Shown piece after piece: positions 20,266 to 31,054 of a DNA stretch of 64,000 bases. Under the pieces are notes generated by a model. That model did not search any database, had not been told where the DNA came from, and worked only from the letters and a program-made list of their open reading frames with translations. This DNA comes from Macrotis lagotis (taxonomy: Eukaryota > Chordata > Mammalia > Peramelemorphia > Peramelidae). A program made the translations under genes and the position numbers. Location: positions 144,265,982 through 144,329,981 of the forward strand of contig NC_133658.1 of assembly GCF_037893015.1 (NCBI RefSeq), given 5' to 3'. Numbering within the stretch: the stretch's first letter is position 1; each line of letters begins with the position of its first letter.

Positions 20266-20834
20266 CTTACTCCTCCCCTCAAGTAATCTGTCAGCATTGA
20301 ACATGACTAGGGTCCCCTTCACCACAGGGCCTCCATCCATGTTTTAAGATATTGGCCCAAATCAAGCTCATTCAAATACTTTGCTAAAACCTTAATTGAG
20401 TAAATAATGTGTTTAATAACTCTTCTGTTCTAAATGTATTTCAGTGTGTACAGAAATAGAGGAACAGAGATGGGAACCTACAATGACTCTTCAAGCAGAG
20501 GGTTTCTGGAGCTTGTAAAATTTCAGTCTGATTATTTATCATATATTATAAAGATCCATTTATTGGAAAGGAAGGAAAAAGAAAACAATGAGCAGCAAAC
20601 AATGAAAGAAGAGAAGGTATCCATTGACTTAGCCTTCCAGGTAAGAATAGAGCCTGGACCTGAGATTTCAAGAGAGAAGTTCCAAGTACTAGGTAGGTCC
20701 CACAGCCAGGGTATGCTGGAGGAGTAAATAGGGAGAAGAGGGGGAGGTGAGGAGGGAAAGGGAAGCTGGAAGATAGGGGAGGGAGGAGCAGGGAAAGGAG
20801 AAAGACAAAACTTAAATGTATGTCTCCCTGGCTT
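20266..20834. other. Unassigned sequence
   Basis: A 97-codon plus-strand frame (20,434-20,727) and longer minus-strand frames overlap here; the latter derive largely from a purine-rich block at 20,725-20,800 and the following SINE. No gene is called. Confidence 0.4.
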
Positions 20835-20849
20835 GAAAAATGAAATCCT

Positions 20850-21007
20850 GGGGTGGCTAGGTGGCACAGTGGATAAAGCACCGGCCTTGGAGTCAGGAGT
20901 ACCTGGGTTCAAATCCAGTCTCAGACACTTAATAATTACCTAGCTGTGTGGCCTTGGGCAAGCCACTTAACCCCATTTGCCTTACCAAAAAAACCCCTTA
21001 AAATAAA
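20850..21007 (+). mobile_element. SINE B with exact 15-bp target-site duplication
   Basis: A full SINE B body: 'ggcacagtggataaagcacc', 'ggagtcaggagtacctgggt', 'aataattacctagctgtgtg', then an A-rich tail. It is flanked by GAAAAATGAAATCCT at 20,835-20,849 and 21,008-21,022 with no mismatch. This marks a recent insertion. Confidence 0.95.
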
Positions 21008-21059
21008 GAAAAATGAAATCCTTATTGGAAGAGGTGAGAAATATTTATTATGTAGTATA

Positions 21060-21280
21060 TATTAATAATGTAAATAATTAGACCTTCATCTAATATTTAT
21101 ATAGCCCTTTAAGGTATATAAAGAACTTTAAATTTATTATCTCATTTTACCAACCTTGAGGGGAGTGGCTATTAATCTTTATTTTGCATATGAGGGTACT
21201 GATGCAGACAGAGGGAAAGTTATTTGCCCAAGAATCACTGCTAGTCAGTGTCAAAGGCAGGATTGGGATTCTTGACTTTC
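21060..21280 (-). mobile_element. L2/MIR, antisense
   Basis: 'atttatatagccctttaagg', 'tttattatctcattttacca' and 'ttatttgcccaagaatcact' with 'gtcaaaggcaggattggga' fit an antisense L2/MIR body. Confidence 0.65.
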
Positions 21281-21817
21281 AACCATTAGGCTGAGGGAAG
21301 GCTGGGTGCTGTGGCAAGACAAGGAACATTACCTGTGCAAATTTTGTGGTTTTTCTGTTTAGATAGACAAAGAGGTATATGGAAGCAAAAAGCCAAGAGG
21401 CAAAAAGCCAAGCTACCCTGGAAAGACTGTATAGAAAAAAAGGACACACTGGGAAAATGTTCACAAAACAATTAATAATGTTATGTAAGTTATCCCTGTA
21501 TTCTATTTCTTTTTCATCTTGTTACAGATTAATGTCTCTATGTTTATTCCCATCTGAAGGAGAGTATTAACTAATTCACAGTATTATTTAAATAGTGTTT
21601 ATTTTTGTGGTATACTCTCAAATGAAATGTCTGGATTAGATGTGCCACTTTTCAAACATTCAATCCCAGGGAAATCTGAACCATGGAAACTGTGTTATAT
21701 ATCCCAAGTTCTAAAAGGAGAAAACAGAGAATGGCTAAGGTAACATTTAAATTGGAGAAATAAAGGAAGAGAACCCACAATTAATAGTCCTTTAGAGTAA
21801 GAAGATCATTTTAATTT
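21281..21817. other. Unassigned sequence
   Basis: Contains a small tandem 'aaaaagccaag' x2 near 21,386-21,411 and otherwise nothing recognisable. Confidence 0.4.
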
Positions 21818-21830
21818 AAGCATTTTAATT

Positions 21831-22070
21831 GGGGCAGCTTGGTGATACAGTAGATAGAACACAGGGTCTGGAGTCAGGAAGATCTGAGTTCAAATTTGAC
21901 CTTAGATACTTACTAGCTGTGTGACCCTGGGCAAGTTATTTAATCCTGTTTACCTCATTTTCTTTATTTGTGAAATGAAATGGAGAAGGAAATGGTAAAC
22001 CACTCCAGTATCTTTGCCAAGAAATTCCTAAATAAGGTCACAAAGACTCAGACACAACAATACGACAATG
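21831..22070 (+). mobile_element. SINE A, full length, with target-site duplication
   Basis: A complete SINE A from 'gcagcttggtgatacagtag' to 'actcagacacaacaatacg'. Flanking repeats are AAGCATTTTAAT (21,818-21,829) and AAGCATTTTTAAT (22,071-22,083). Confidence 0.88.
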
Positions 22071-22324
22071 AAGCATTTTTAATCATGTTCTTTCCCTGTT
22101 TGAGAACCCTAAATTCATTCATTTGTTCATTCGGTCTACAAAGTGATTAACCATTCACTCTGAGCAATCACCTAATATTATCTATAAGATCAAGTGGAAA
22201 AGCTTCACCCTAACCTTCTAAGGCTCTACCCTACCTCCTTATTTAGCTTCCCACTACCCTCTAATACAATCACTCCTCTGAAATCGTTCTCAATTTATCA
22301 CAAGACCTCTCATTAGGGTTGTGA

Positions 22325-22535
22325 TAAATGTTTAACAACCAGCTTTCCAAAGCATGACACATTCTCAGTTTAATCTCCATTATTAACATTTTCTCCATCA
22401 CCTTCTTAGGTCAAGACAAGCAACACAAATAAATTAAGCCCTGATTTGAAGTATTTGCTTTAACTTATTTCTGAGATTAAATGTTCACTATGAAAATTTA
22501 ACAGCTGACTCAGAGCTGGCATTAGCCCATCCCTG
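22325..22535 (+). repeat. Unnamed dispersed repeat Y, copy 2
   Basis: Carries 'catgacacattctcagttta', 'atctccattattaacatttt', 'cttcttaggtcaagacaagc' and 'aataaattaagccctgattt', all shared with copies 1 and 3. Confidence 0.6.
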
Positions 22536-22689
22536 TCTCCCAGAAAACATTAACTATTCCCAAATCGTTTTTCTCTCTACCAATCTGAGGCCCTACTCCC
22601 CTTCCCTCATCTACTCACTCTCCTCAACTTTTACCTATCACTCCTATCTTTCTGTACCAAACAATAGCATTTGATTAAATGACAGGTAA

Positions 22690-22925
22690 GGAGTGCCGGA
22701 GATAGTGTTGAAATTTGGAGTCAGGGAAACCTGAGTTCAAATTCAGTTTTAATTACTTAGTAGTTGTGACCCTGCAAGTCACTTAATCTCTGTCAGTCTC
22801 AGTTTCCTCCTCTGCAGCTTGGGGATAAGAACATCTACCTCCTAGAGGTTTTGTGAACATAAAATGAAAAAATATTTATAAAGCACATTAGCCTTCAAAT
22901 TCTATATAAATATCAGCTATTTTTG
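22690..22925 (+). mobile_element. MIR SINE
   Basis: 'ttggagtcagggaaacctga', 'gttgtgaccctgcaagtcac', 'tcagtttcctcctctgcagc' and 'tagaggttttgtgaacataa' are in MIR order. Confidence 0.78.
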
Positions 22926-23424
22926 TTTCTCTACTTGTTTTCTAATGAGTATATGCACAAAGCTTTCTTCCTTAACTAGATTAATTCCATAATGAAGGAA
23001 AAAGATAATTTCTTGTACTTCTTTGTATTCCACTGCTACACACAGTTTTGTCCAATGCTGATCACACATGTATTTAATAAATACCTGTTGACTTGCTCTG
23101 CTCCTTGTCTTCGTTCCCTGGTTCAAGTACTGGCAAAACATTCCTATGTTTCCAAGGAGATATGAACATATAAACAAATATACATATATGTTCCCATATA
23201 ATAATTCATATATTTTTGTTCTTTTGATCAGTACCAATTTCATCATTTTTCCAACAAACATAATAGAAGTAATTTACAATATTCATACAAGACATCATAC
23301 TGCTTGTATCAAACTATGGAATGTTGTGGGGATTTGTTACCACTGAAAAAAGTTTGAATTTATTAACCAAGCCACAAAAGACCAAGTAGATGAATAGTGT
23401 CTACCGCCCAGTTTGAGCTTATCT
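22926..23424. other. Unassigned sequence with a LINE-tail trace
   Basis: 'atgtatttaataaatacctg' with 'ttgacttg' (about 23,069-23,096) looks like an L3-type terminus in plus sense. The 114-codon minus-strand frame at 22,917-23,261 has no known domain. Confidence 0.4.
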
Positions 23425-23605
23425 GTTCTTCAGTTGTCTCAGATCTATCAAACTCTTTATGATATTGGAGTGGTTTGTCATTTCCTTCTCCAGCTCCTTT
23501 TATGAATGGAAAACATTGAGGCAAACAAGGTTAAATGCCACCCAGATAGTATGCTTTCGAAGCCAAATTTGAACTCAATAAGATGAGTTTTCCTGACTTC
23601 CACTG
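23425..23605 (-). mobile_element. SINE A, antisense, with internal losses
   Basis: 'agttgtctcagatctatcaa', 'gatattggagtggtttgtca', 'ttgaggcaaacaaggttaaa' and 'ccaaatttgaactcaataag' are antisense SINE A landmarks; parts of the body are deleted. Confidence 0.75.
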
Positions 23606-24489
23606 AACTGTCCCAAAGAGGTTGTCTAATGCAGCTGTTGACTGACTAACAACCAATCTGGAATGAAGTGGGCTCAGAACTGAATAAAATGGGCTGAATT
23701 GCAAAGTTTCTTCAAAAAAACCCCATACCTCTTTTGAGAGCAAGGCCCATGTTTTTAATACCAATCTTCTTTTGGTATTACTACCTGGCCTAGAAACAGA
23801 ATACAACTATCTCAGATGAAATGAAAATAAATACCCTTCAGAAAACAATGAAGAGGAGTGTGGTAGGTACAAGTAAACTACAATATATAGCCAGCGAGGA
23901 ATTTTGGTGTGGGGGACCCGGGAGTAAAAGTAAAAAATGGAATTATGTATGATGTATTATTCATAGAAACATATTCACCATATGACAAGGAATGAGAAAT
24001 AGACAGCCAGCACATACCCTTGTAGCGTTGGGAGAAAGAAAGGAAGGCAGCCATCATGTTGGTAGGATGTAGATAAGAATCACCCAGGGATGGATAGATT
24101 GTGATCTGCCTCACAGATGAGACTTCCTAATCAACAAAACCACCACTCCAATGAATTTGTATCTGATTTCTTCAAAGAGTCATGGTTTTATCAATGTGAA
24201 TACTTCCTTTGCCTGCACAACCTGCAACTCTTCCTTGCCTTAGTAGATCAATTAACATAGACAAAAAATTTCATTGCCTTCCAGCTAACATTCTAGCAAT
24301 GGACCTTTCTGAATTGGACTGGGTTGGTCTTTTGGACAACAGACTCTTTGTCTCTGACCAGACCTGTGCTAGAAACCTTCCCAGTTTGGTAAACATTTAC
24401 TTCCACTTGGTATAGAACCCAGGGTCCCTCCATGTACAATGTGGCATCAGAACAGGACTTTATTGGAGGAATAATTCAATGCAATTCCA
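23606..24489. other. Unassigned sequence
   Basis: No gene or clear repeat. Frames at 23,531-23,806, 23,878-24,114 and 24,209-24,415 are short and unrelated to any family I know. Confidence 0.4.
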
Positions 24490-24770
24490 AAAAAGTTTTA
24501 TTAAATGTCTGCTATATTCATATTTATGTCTCTATTACCTCCTGGCAATACTCTAAAACACTGATAGATCTCTAATCTCATTCATTTTGGGAGCCTAATG
24601 GATCAAAATTATTTTTTATAATGATACTAAGGTATTTTATTTTCTAATATAATCACTATGAATAGAGCTAACCCACAAAAGCAAAATCTCCTTGAGGTCT
24701 TCAATAATTTTTAAGAGTATAAAGAGGTCCAGGGACCAAAAAAGGTTGGAAACCACTGGTCTACAACAAG
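24490..24770. mobile_element. hAT-like non-autonomous element, probable
   Basis: The end 'gaggtccagggaccaaaaaa' then 'ggttggaaaccactggtcta' and the interior 'aaaatctccttgaggtcttc', 'aataatttttaagagtataa' resemble a hAT-type element with a 'gaaccactg' terminus. The left end is unclear. Confidence 0.45.
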
Positions 24771-25032
24771 AATATACTTTATCAAGTTAGTTTTTCTTGT
24801 GTGAATAGTTAGACTAATTAGTTCATGGTTCCCATATAGGAGGCTCTACCAATGTTTGGAGAGGCTTGATATAATCAGTTAAATGTTCTCTACAAAGAGG
24901 AGAAATCAAGAATCAGATTATTATCATCTGAAAGGAACTTTTCTTCATCTTAAATTCTGGACTGGATCTTCTTCATGACAGTAATGAACACCTCTGGTCA
25001 GTCTACATCTCCCTGTGTCATGGTTGGCTTAA

Positions 25033-25510
25033 GAGGAAATTTGGTATAATGGATAGACAGTTGGTTTTGAAATCAGAAATAGGTTTCAAATTCTACTGCT
25101 GATATATACTGATAAGTCACTTAACCCCTCAATGGTCTAGACAGTACTCTAATTTTTTCTACTGTTCAGTCATTTCAGTTGTATTTGACTCTTTTTAACC
25201 CCATTTGGAGTTTTCTTTACAAATTACGTTGCAGTGGTTTGCCATTTCCTTCTTTAGCTCATTTGACAGATAAGAAAACTGAAGCAAACAGGGTTAAGTG
25301 ACTTGCCCAGGGTCACACAGTTAGGAAGTATCCAAGGGCAGATTTGAACTCAGATCTTGCTGACTCCAAGCCTAAAGCTCTATCTACTGCATCACCTAGC
25401 TGCCCACTCTAAGACTATCAATTGCAGTAAAAATGTCAATCTGCCTCAGTAGAGAATCTTTCTTCACCCAAGATTTCCTTATACCAATGAAATCATAGAT
25501 TATGTCCTTA
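25033..25510 (+). mobile_element. Long MIR-like SINE split by a SINE A
   Basis: The head ('ggtataatggatagacagtt') and core run to 25,152. After the inserted SINE the same element resumes with 'gactatcaattgcag', 'tcaatctgcctcagtagaga' and 'ataccaatgaaatcatagat', a 3' end I recall from a marsupial MIR-like SINE. Joining the flanks restores an uninterrupted element. Confidence 0.75.
25153..25405 (-). mobile_element. SINE A, antisense, nested, with 7-bp duplication
   Basis: 'tgttcagtcatttcagttgt', 'gcagtggtttgccatttcct', 'gacttgcccagggtcacaca' and 'tactgcatcacctagctgcc' mark a full antisense copy. ACTCTAA occurs at 25,146-25,152 and 25,406-25,412. Confidence 0.88.
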
Positions 25511-25659
25511 TTTTTGCCAATGTTAATTAGCGAAGTTACCTAGAACAACCATAGTTTTCAAGGAGCTTTATCTGATATTTCCATTTGCATGATATACAAG
25601 ACCAGGCAAACCAAAAAAAAGTTTAATTCTTTGTCTTTGAGCATCTCTAAGTGATGCCC

Positions 25660-25890
25660 ATAACTCACAGAGTCCTGGGCCTGAAGTAAGGAAGACCTAA
25701 GTTCAAATCTAACTTTAGAGAGTTGAACTAGCTGGGTGACCCTGAGCAAGTAACTTAACCTCTCCCTCAATTTCCTCAACTTTAAAATGGAAATAAGTAA
25801 TAGCACCTACCTTCCAGGGTTGTTTTGAGAATCAAATGACATATTTCTAGAGAACTTTATAAACCTTCAAGTGCTATCTAAATTCATTTT
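25660..25890 (+). mobile_element. MIR SINE
   Basis: 'gtaaggaagacctaagttca', 'gctgggtgaccctgagcaag', 'cttccagggttgttttgaga' and 'aaaccttcaagtgctatcta' are in MIR order to the 3' end. Confidence 0.82.
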
Positions 25891-26190
25891 GAGGTTTACA
25901 AAATATTTCATATACATTTTTCATATTTGATGCTCATTCCAAGCCAGTTGAAATGGGGAGTACACATTTTATAGAAGAAGAAATTAAGGCCTTCATGACT
26001 TGCCCAAGGTTGTACCATCATAGCTTTAGAAATAGAAGGGAGCTCAGAATACAACCCCTTTCTTTTACAAATGAAGAAACTGAAGCAAGAAGTTAAGGGA
26101 CTTCCACGCATAAAGCTAATAAGTGACAGAGGCAGGATTTAGAACTTGGATAGTTTTTGGTTTCAAGACCAGTGCTCTGTCACCAAATTG
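25891..26190 (-). mobile_element. L2/MIR, antisense
   Basis: Two partly overlapping antisense bodies: 'gaagaaattaaggccttcat' with 'gacttgcccaaggttg', then 'acaaatgaagaaactgaagc', 'gacagaggcaggatttagaa' and 'aagaccagtgctctgtcacc'. Confidence 0.68.
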
Positions 26191-27230
26191 CCAAGGTCAT
26201 GGGTATAGCCCAAACTAGACTCCTACTCCTCCAACTCCATCTCAGTTCTCTTCCAGTTCTGGTGCCAGTAGAATCACATGTTTTCCTAGGGATTTTACTT
26301 GGCACATATATGTTCTGTTCATGCTTGTGCATACACCTAGGAGTCAGAGATCAGAAGTTGTGTTTGAGAAAATGTGAATTCCTCAGAGCTGCAGTTGCTG
26401 CCATAGCAACAATAGAAAAGGGATTCACTTGCCTTTGATGTGTCTTCTTTCTTTTAAAGCCTCCGGCAAACAGCCTATGAAAACTCTGAGAAAGCTCCCT
26501 GTGCTTGGTAAGGTACCTGTCGGGCCTGCTGACTATTTTGAAAGAAAGGCCTCCCCTGGGGAAAGAGCAAATGAAATATCCAGAAGGACCTGGCCTCTTA
26601 GTCCCTGTCTCCTCACCTCCTGGCCTTAACTACTTTATTATTTATAAACTGCCCTCATCACTTGACCCAGCCAGGGAGTTTTCATTATTTCAGAATCAGA
26701 CTGGCAACTGATTTTCGAGCCATCAATTCAACAAAGACAAAGCAATAATGATCAAAATCAAGATGTTGTTCATGGAATGATGAGAAAGTTAACACTTCAC
26801 CAGCCAGAGGTTCAGAAGTCAGAAGATAAGCTTTAGTGACCACAAATGGATTGACATCCAGGCAAGAAAGAATGGCCAAGGAACGCCCCCTTCCAAGAAC
26901 CCAGATATCACAACAGGAGGCATAGAGAGAAGACATAAAGCAAGTTGTTGGGTCCCTGGACAAGTCCCTTGAGCTCAGCCTTTATTCTCCAAAAGGCAGA
27001 GAAGAAAACAGAATGAACTGAAAAGTACCACTCTCTCCTCATTGAAGCCTAGGCTACAAGGACACCTTCAAAACTTAAAGGCATAGGGAGCTGACTCCTG
27101 TGAAAGATTGAATTAAAAACAACAACAAGATTTGATTTTCTCACTGAATTGACTAATCATTTTTTTTCTTAAACTAAAATTAGCCAGGTGTAAAATTAGC
27201 CAGTCTCATGTAGCTATAGCCAGACGGCAG
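26191..27230. other. Unassigned low-repeat stretch of about 1 kb
   Basis: One of the less repeat-rich parts of the window. It holds a 17-bp interrupted palindrome GTTGCTGCCATAGCAAC (26,394-26,410) and a 48-bp segment (26,460-26,507) bounded by exon-like splice signals. Neither is proof of a gene. The remaining frames have no recognised domain. Confidence 0.45.
26460..26507 (+). other. Candidate 48-bp exon-like segment (speculative)
   Basis: The segment is preceded by a pyrimidine-rich tract ending in AG ('cttctttcttttaaag') and followed by a good donor (GTAAGG). It is a multiple of three, and two of three plus-strand frames stay open. No matching protein is recognised. Splice-like words of this quality occur often by chance, so this is a weak call. 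Confidence 0.12.
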
Positions 27231-27270
27231 TGTGCACTCACACACAAACACACACGCATAAGCTTATACA

Positions 27271-27308
<38 letters not shown>

Positions 27309-27330
27309 CACGCACACAAACACAGACTAA
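27231..27330. repeat. (CA)n microsatellite, interrupted
   Basis: A CA-rich region of about 100 bp with a near-perfect core at about 27,276-27,306. Confidence 0.97.
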
Positions 27331-27359
27331 GTCTTGCAGGATCTCTAACTATAGGATGT

Positions 27360-27500
27360 GGATCCTGAAAAGCACAATGGTTTTGAGATCAGAGGATATG
27401 TGTTCAAATCTCAGTTCTCCTATTTACCAGCTTTGTGACCTTGAGCAAATCAATCAGCTCAACAAAATTAGGTTCCTTTCCAATCCTAAGAGCCCAAGCA
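27360..27500 (+). mobile_element. MIR fragment
   Basis: 'aatggttttgagatcagagg', 'gttcaaatctcagttctcct', 'ctttgtgaccttgagcaaat' and 'gttcctttccaatcctaaga' are MIR landmarks. Confidence 0.68.
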
Positions 27501-28267
27501 GGTCATTCTTCCCATCTCAGAGATGTTACTGTGGAGACCTGATAGTATGGCAGAGTTTGGAGAATGGACATATGCACATCTATCCAGAGATTCCCAAGAT
27601 TACATGACTTTGGAGTGCTGAAGATGGAAGGCAGAGAAGCTGGGGAGGAAGCCACAGTGGAGAAACAGAGAATGAGAGGAACCTAAAACCAATCCATCTC
27701 CACCCCCCTCTCGTCTCTTGGGATGAGTGTGTAAACCCATTGATACTGAAGATAGGGAAAAATGGAAAGGACCAGACCAGGAACAGAAGGAAGGTACTGA
27801 CCAGGTCCTGGTGAAAGAAATGGGGAGCAAATGCCCATTTCCAGACTAAGATTAAACAGAGAAATTTGCATGTATTTTGTGAGATAGCAAAAGTTCAGTT
27901 CACAAATTCCTGGAGTATTGTCCAGGGAAACACCATTCCATTTTACTTTTCTACTCACATTTCTTCCCCCTGAAGAGGAAGAATAGAGAAAAAGAGGAAA
28001 GAGTTGTTCCCAGCCTTCTGGTTCCAAGTCATATTGTAGTCTACTGTAGCTTGTTTTAATGTCTATTTCTAATTTTGTATTATTTGATACAGATATTAAG
28101 GTACATGGCCATTAACTATGATTTTTATCCAGATCTATAAGTGTGTGGTTTAGGATTGAAAGAGGAAGCTAATCTAAAGTGAGAAGAGATTCTTCCCCAG
28201 TCAGGGAGTGCTTCTATAGTATAGGTTATTTCTAAGAAAAATATTTCAAAGTTTATTCTAGAGACAA
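27501..28267. other. Unassigned sequence
   Basis: No gene recognised. Minus-strand frames of 76 and 114 codons overlap at 27,600-28,027 in different frames; neither has a known domain. Confidence 0.4.
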
Positions 28268-28530
28268 ATAATTCAGTGGATAGAACACCAGATCTGCAGT
28301 TAGGAAGACCAGAGCTCAGATGTAGCCTCAGACACCTACTGGTATGAACCTGGGCCAGTCACTTAATCCTGTATGCCTCACTTTCCTCAACTGTAAAATG
28401 AGCTGGAAAAGGAAATGACAAACCCCTCCAATATCTTGGTCAAGAAAACTCCATGAGTGGTATTGACATGTACATAGGGTCATAGAGGCAGATGTGATTG
28501 AACAACTGAACAACAACACATTCTAGACTT
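28268..28530 (+). mobile_element. SINE A, full length, diverged
   Basis: 'attcagtggatagaacacca', 'gaacctgggccagtcactta', 'aatgagctggaaaaggaaat', 'tgattgaacaactgaacaac' are in order. Confidence 0.8.
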
Positions 28531-28843
28531 CCTTTTGGCCCAGAGATAGCATTAATAAGGAAATAAGTCTGCCAGCAAAGTTGTAGGGGACTGGTGCTAT
28601 TCCACCCAAGTGTCCTATTTTGTCACTGCTACTTGTACCTAAGCCTTGACTCCCTATATTCTATAGGGATATCCTTAAATCCCATATCCTATAATACCCT
28701 CCACTTCTGACATTTGTATGGACACATACAAACACCCTTACAATGATATAATCTATTATCTTAGAAGGAAACAGGTAGAGGTCTAAATGAAATTAAGCAG
28801 TTATCTAACCACATGAAAGCCTGAGAGATAGGGAAAGAAAGGG
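28531..28843. other. Unassigned sequence
   Basis: Nothing recognisable. Confidence 0.35.
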
Positions 28844-28871
28844 AACATTTATATATCACCTACTATGTATT

Positions 28872-29000
28872 CAGTATCTTCATCTATAAAATGAGCTGGA
28901 GAAGGAAATGAAAAACTACTCCAGTATATTTCCAAGAAAACCCCCAAATGAAATCTTAAAGGGTTAGACTCCACTGAAAAAATTGAACAACAATGACAAC
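28872..29000 (+). mobile_element. SINE A 3' half, nested
   Basis: 5'-truncated copy beginning at 'ttcatctataaaatgagctg', with 'aaaactactccagtatattt' and 'ttgaacaacaatgacaac'. Confidence 0.78.
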
Positions 29001-29028
29001 ATCATGCTAGGCACTGTGCTAAGCATTT

Positions 29029-29152
29029 AAAATTTTTTTTTATTTATATAAGGCAATTGAGGTTAAGTGACTTGCTCAAGGTCACACAGGTAATTATTAA
29101 GTATCTGATGCCAGATTAGAACTCAAGTCCTCCTAAATCCAAAGCTGGTGCC
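29029..29152 (-). mobile_element. SINE B, antisense, nested, older
   Basis: A T-run, then 'gacttgctcaaggtcacaca', 'ggtaattattaagtatctga' and 'ccaaagctggtgcc' in antisense SINE B order. AGCATTT is present on both sides (29,022-29,028 and 29,153-29,159). Confidence 0.72.
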
Positions 29153-29355
29153 AGCATTTTTTACAACTATTAATGCATTTACTCCTCACAACAAACATGG
29201 GAGAGAATGGTAATATTATCTTTATTTTGCAGTTGAAGAAAGACAGGCAAAGAAAGGTTAAGTGACTTCCCAGAATCACACAACAAATATCTGGATTTGA
29301 ACTCAGGACTTTCTGAATCTAGACACAGCTATCTAGTCACTGAGTCATCTGTCTG

Positions 29356-29764
29356 CCTTATGGCCACCCTTCATGACATGATTTGCTCCCAAATAATTCC
29401 CTCATTGATTTTCCTTCATTCCTAAAATCCAAATTTTAGTTCAAAACCACTGAATTACAGAAGCTGAAGGGAAGTTAGGCATTTAGTCCAGCCTCTCAGA
29501 AAGATCTTCATTCTCATTGTTATGAACTCCTCCAGTGATGCAAGGCCAACAATAACATGTGACCTCTGTGTCCACATAAAAGAAGTCCACTTTGCTTTCT
29601 CAAATATTCTCCTACAAGAATTTAAAGACAATTACCATCCCCTTGCCCACTTAAGTCTTTTTTCTGGCTTAGTATCCTCCATTCATAGATGCTACTATTT
29701 CTAAGAACTGGAAGGCACACCCACTGCTTCTGTTATTTTTACTGGAGGGAAACAAAATATAGGG
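29356..29764 (-). mobile_element. Degraded MIR/L3-like sequence, mostly unassigned
   Basis: 'ggcatttagtccagcctctc' and 'gacaattaccatccccttgc' followed by 'acttaagtcttttttc' faintly resemble L3/CR1 3' antisense sequence. The remainder is unassigned. Confidence 0.35.
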
Positions 29765-29941
29765 CAGTGGTGTCAAATTCTGATAGAAACAGATCCCTGA
29801 GGGGCACATATTGACCTAGAAAACCACAAACTAACATTATCCATGTTTTATTGTATTTTTATTCATTTTGCTAAAATAGTCCAATTAAATTTTAATCAGA
29901 TTCTGGGATAGGAGTTTCATGTCATGAGTTTGACAGCTCTG
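29765..29941. mobile_element. hAT-like non-autonomous element, 177 bp
   Basis: The ends CAGTGGTGTCAAATTC and (reverse complement) CAGAGCTGTCAAACTC match at 13 of 16 positions. The interior has 'ttgacctagaaaaccacaaa', 'ccatgttttattgtattttt' and 'aattaaattttaatcagatt'. No perfect 8-bp duplication remains. Related copies: 5031-5180 and 63,959-64,000. Confidence 0.72.
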
Positions 29942-29944
29942 GCA

Positions 29945-30080
29945 AAGTGGAAAGAACATGAGAGTTTGAGTCAAGTCATCTGAGTTCAAATCTTAGCAAA
30001 TGTTAGATGTAATCTAACTACTGACATGCACTTAATCACATTAGGGTCAGATGCAGTATCTAGACCTGGTGTGATTTTCC
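29945..30080 (+). mobile_element. MIR fragment
   Basis: 'gtggaaagaacatgagagtt', 'catctgagttcaaatcttag' and 'gacatgcacttaatcacatt' give a damaged MIR head and core. Confidence 0.55.
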
Positions 30081-30450
30081 TTCACTATCTCTCTTCATGT
30101 CCTTCAGTCATTACTTTAGAAAGATAGAGGGTTAGGAAAGGGATTTGATTTATTTTGCTTAGCCCAAGAAGTTTTAGAACCAGGAACAATGTGTGTGTAT
30201 GGAGGGGGGTAGTTGCTGAGAATCAAATTTCAGCTCACTCTAAGAAAACTTCCTATCAATGAGAGCTATCCCAAAGGGGAATGGGATGCCTGGGCAGATA
30301 GCGGGTTCTCCATCATTGGAAGAGCTGAATGACCTTTGCATAGCATATTAGAGGAAGGATTCTTTTCTGGTAAGGGTTGAACTCTTACCCTTTTTCTTCT
30401 ATACTTAAATAGCAGTACCAGAACTGATTCCCATGAGTTTGGCTGCTAGC

Positions 30451-30516
30451 TATATATATATATCTATATATATAGATATATATATATAGATATATAGATA
30501 TATAGATATATATATA
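30451..30516. repeat. TATAGA/TA-rich microsatellite
   Basis: A 66-bp TA tract interrupted by regular GATA/TCTA units, largely self-complementary. Confidence 0.95.
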
Positions 30517-30714
30517 CATCTAACCATTCCTCAATTACACTTTTTTTTATTAATTTCTTCTCTCAATCCACACATTGGAGAGTTCTAGCTTCAAGTGATT
30601 TCTCACTGACTATGACTCTCAGATTGTTTTGAATATGATAAGACTACAACCTCTCCTCTTTTATTCCAGTCTCCTATCATACCCTATTTTCTAAGATATT
30701 CATATTCTTTTACT

Positions 30715-30860
30715 GGGAAAAATCTTGAACCAATAGTCAGGCAACCTGACTTTGAGTCCCAGGTTTGTCACTTATTAGATGTGTGACTTTGGGGAAGTTA
30801 TTTGTTTCTCAGGGTCTCAGTTTCCTTTTCTGTTAAAAATGAAAGGGTTGGAGCATAAAA
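30715..30860 (+). mobile_element. MIR fragment
   Basis: 'gatgtgtgactttggggaag' and 'cagggtctcagtttcctttt' fit the MIR core. Confidence 0.65.
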
Positions 30861-31054
30861 GATAATAATAACTTGAGTCAGAGCAATGACCCATCTTGAC
30901 TTCAAAAGTATGATGATGAAACAAAGCTTCTTCCTTTTGGTAGATAGCAGTCTACAGTTGTGGAATAAGGCATAGGCTATCAAATAGGGTCAATATGTTT
31001 TTTGACTCCCCTGGGTTCCTTTGTTCGAAGGAACAGTTCTATGTCAGGATAAGC

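Larger units (their letters stand above)
28844..29355 (-). mobile_element. L2/MIR, antisense, broken by two SINEs
   Basis: The three parts 28,844-28,871 ('acatttatatatcacctact'), 29,001-29,028 ('gctaggcactgtgctaagca') and 29,160-29,355 ('actcctcacaacaaacatgg', 'atttgaactcaggactttct') read through as one antisense L2/MIR if the two insertions are removed. Confidence 0.75.
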
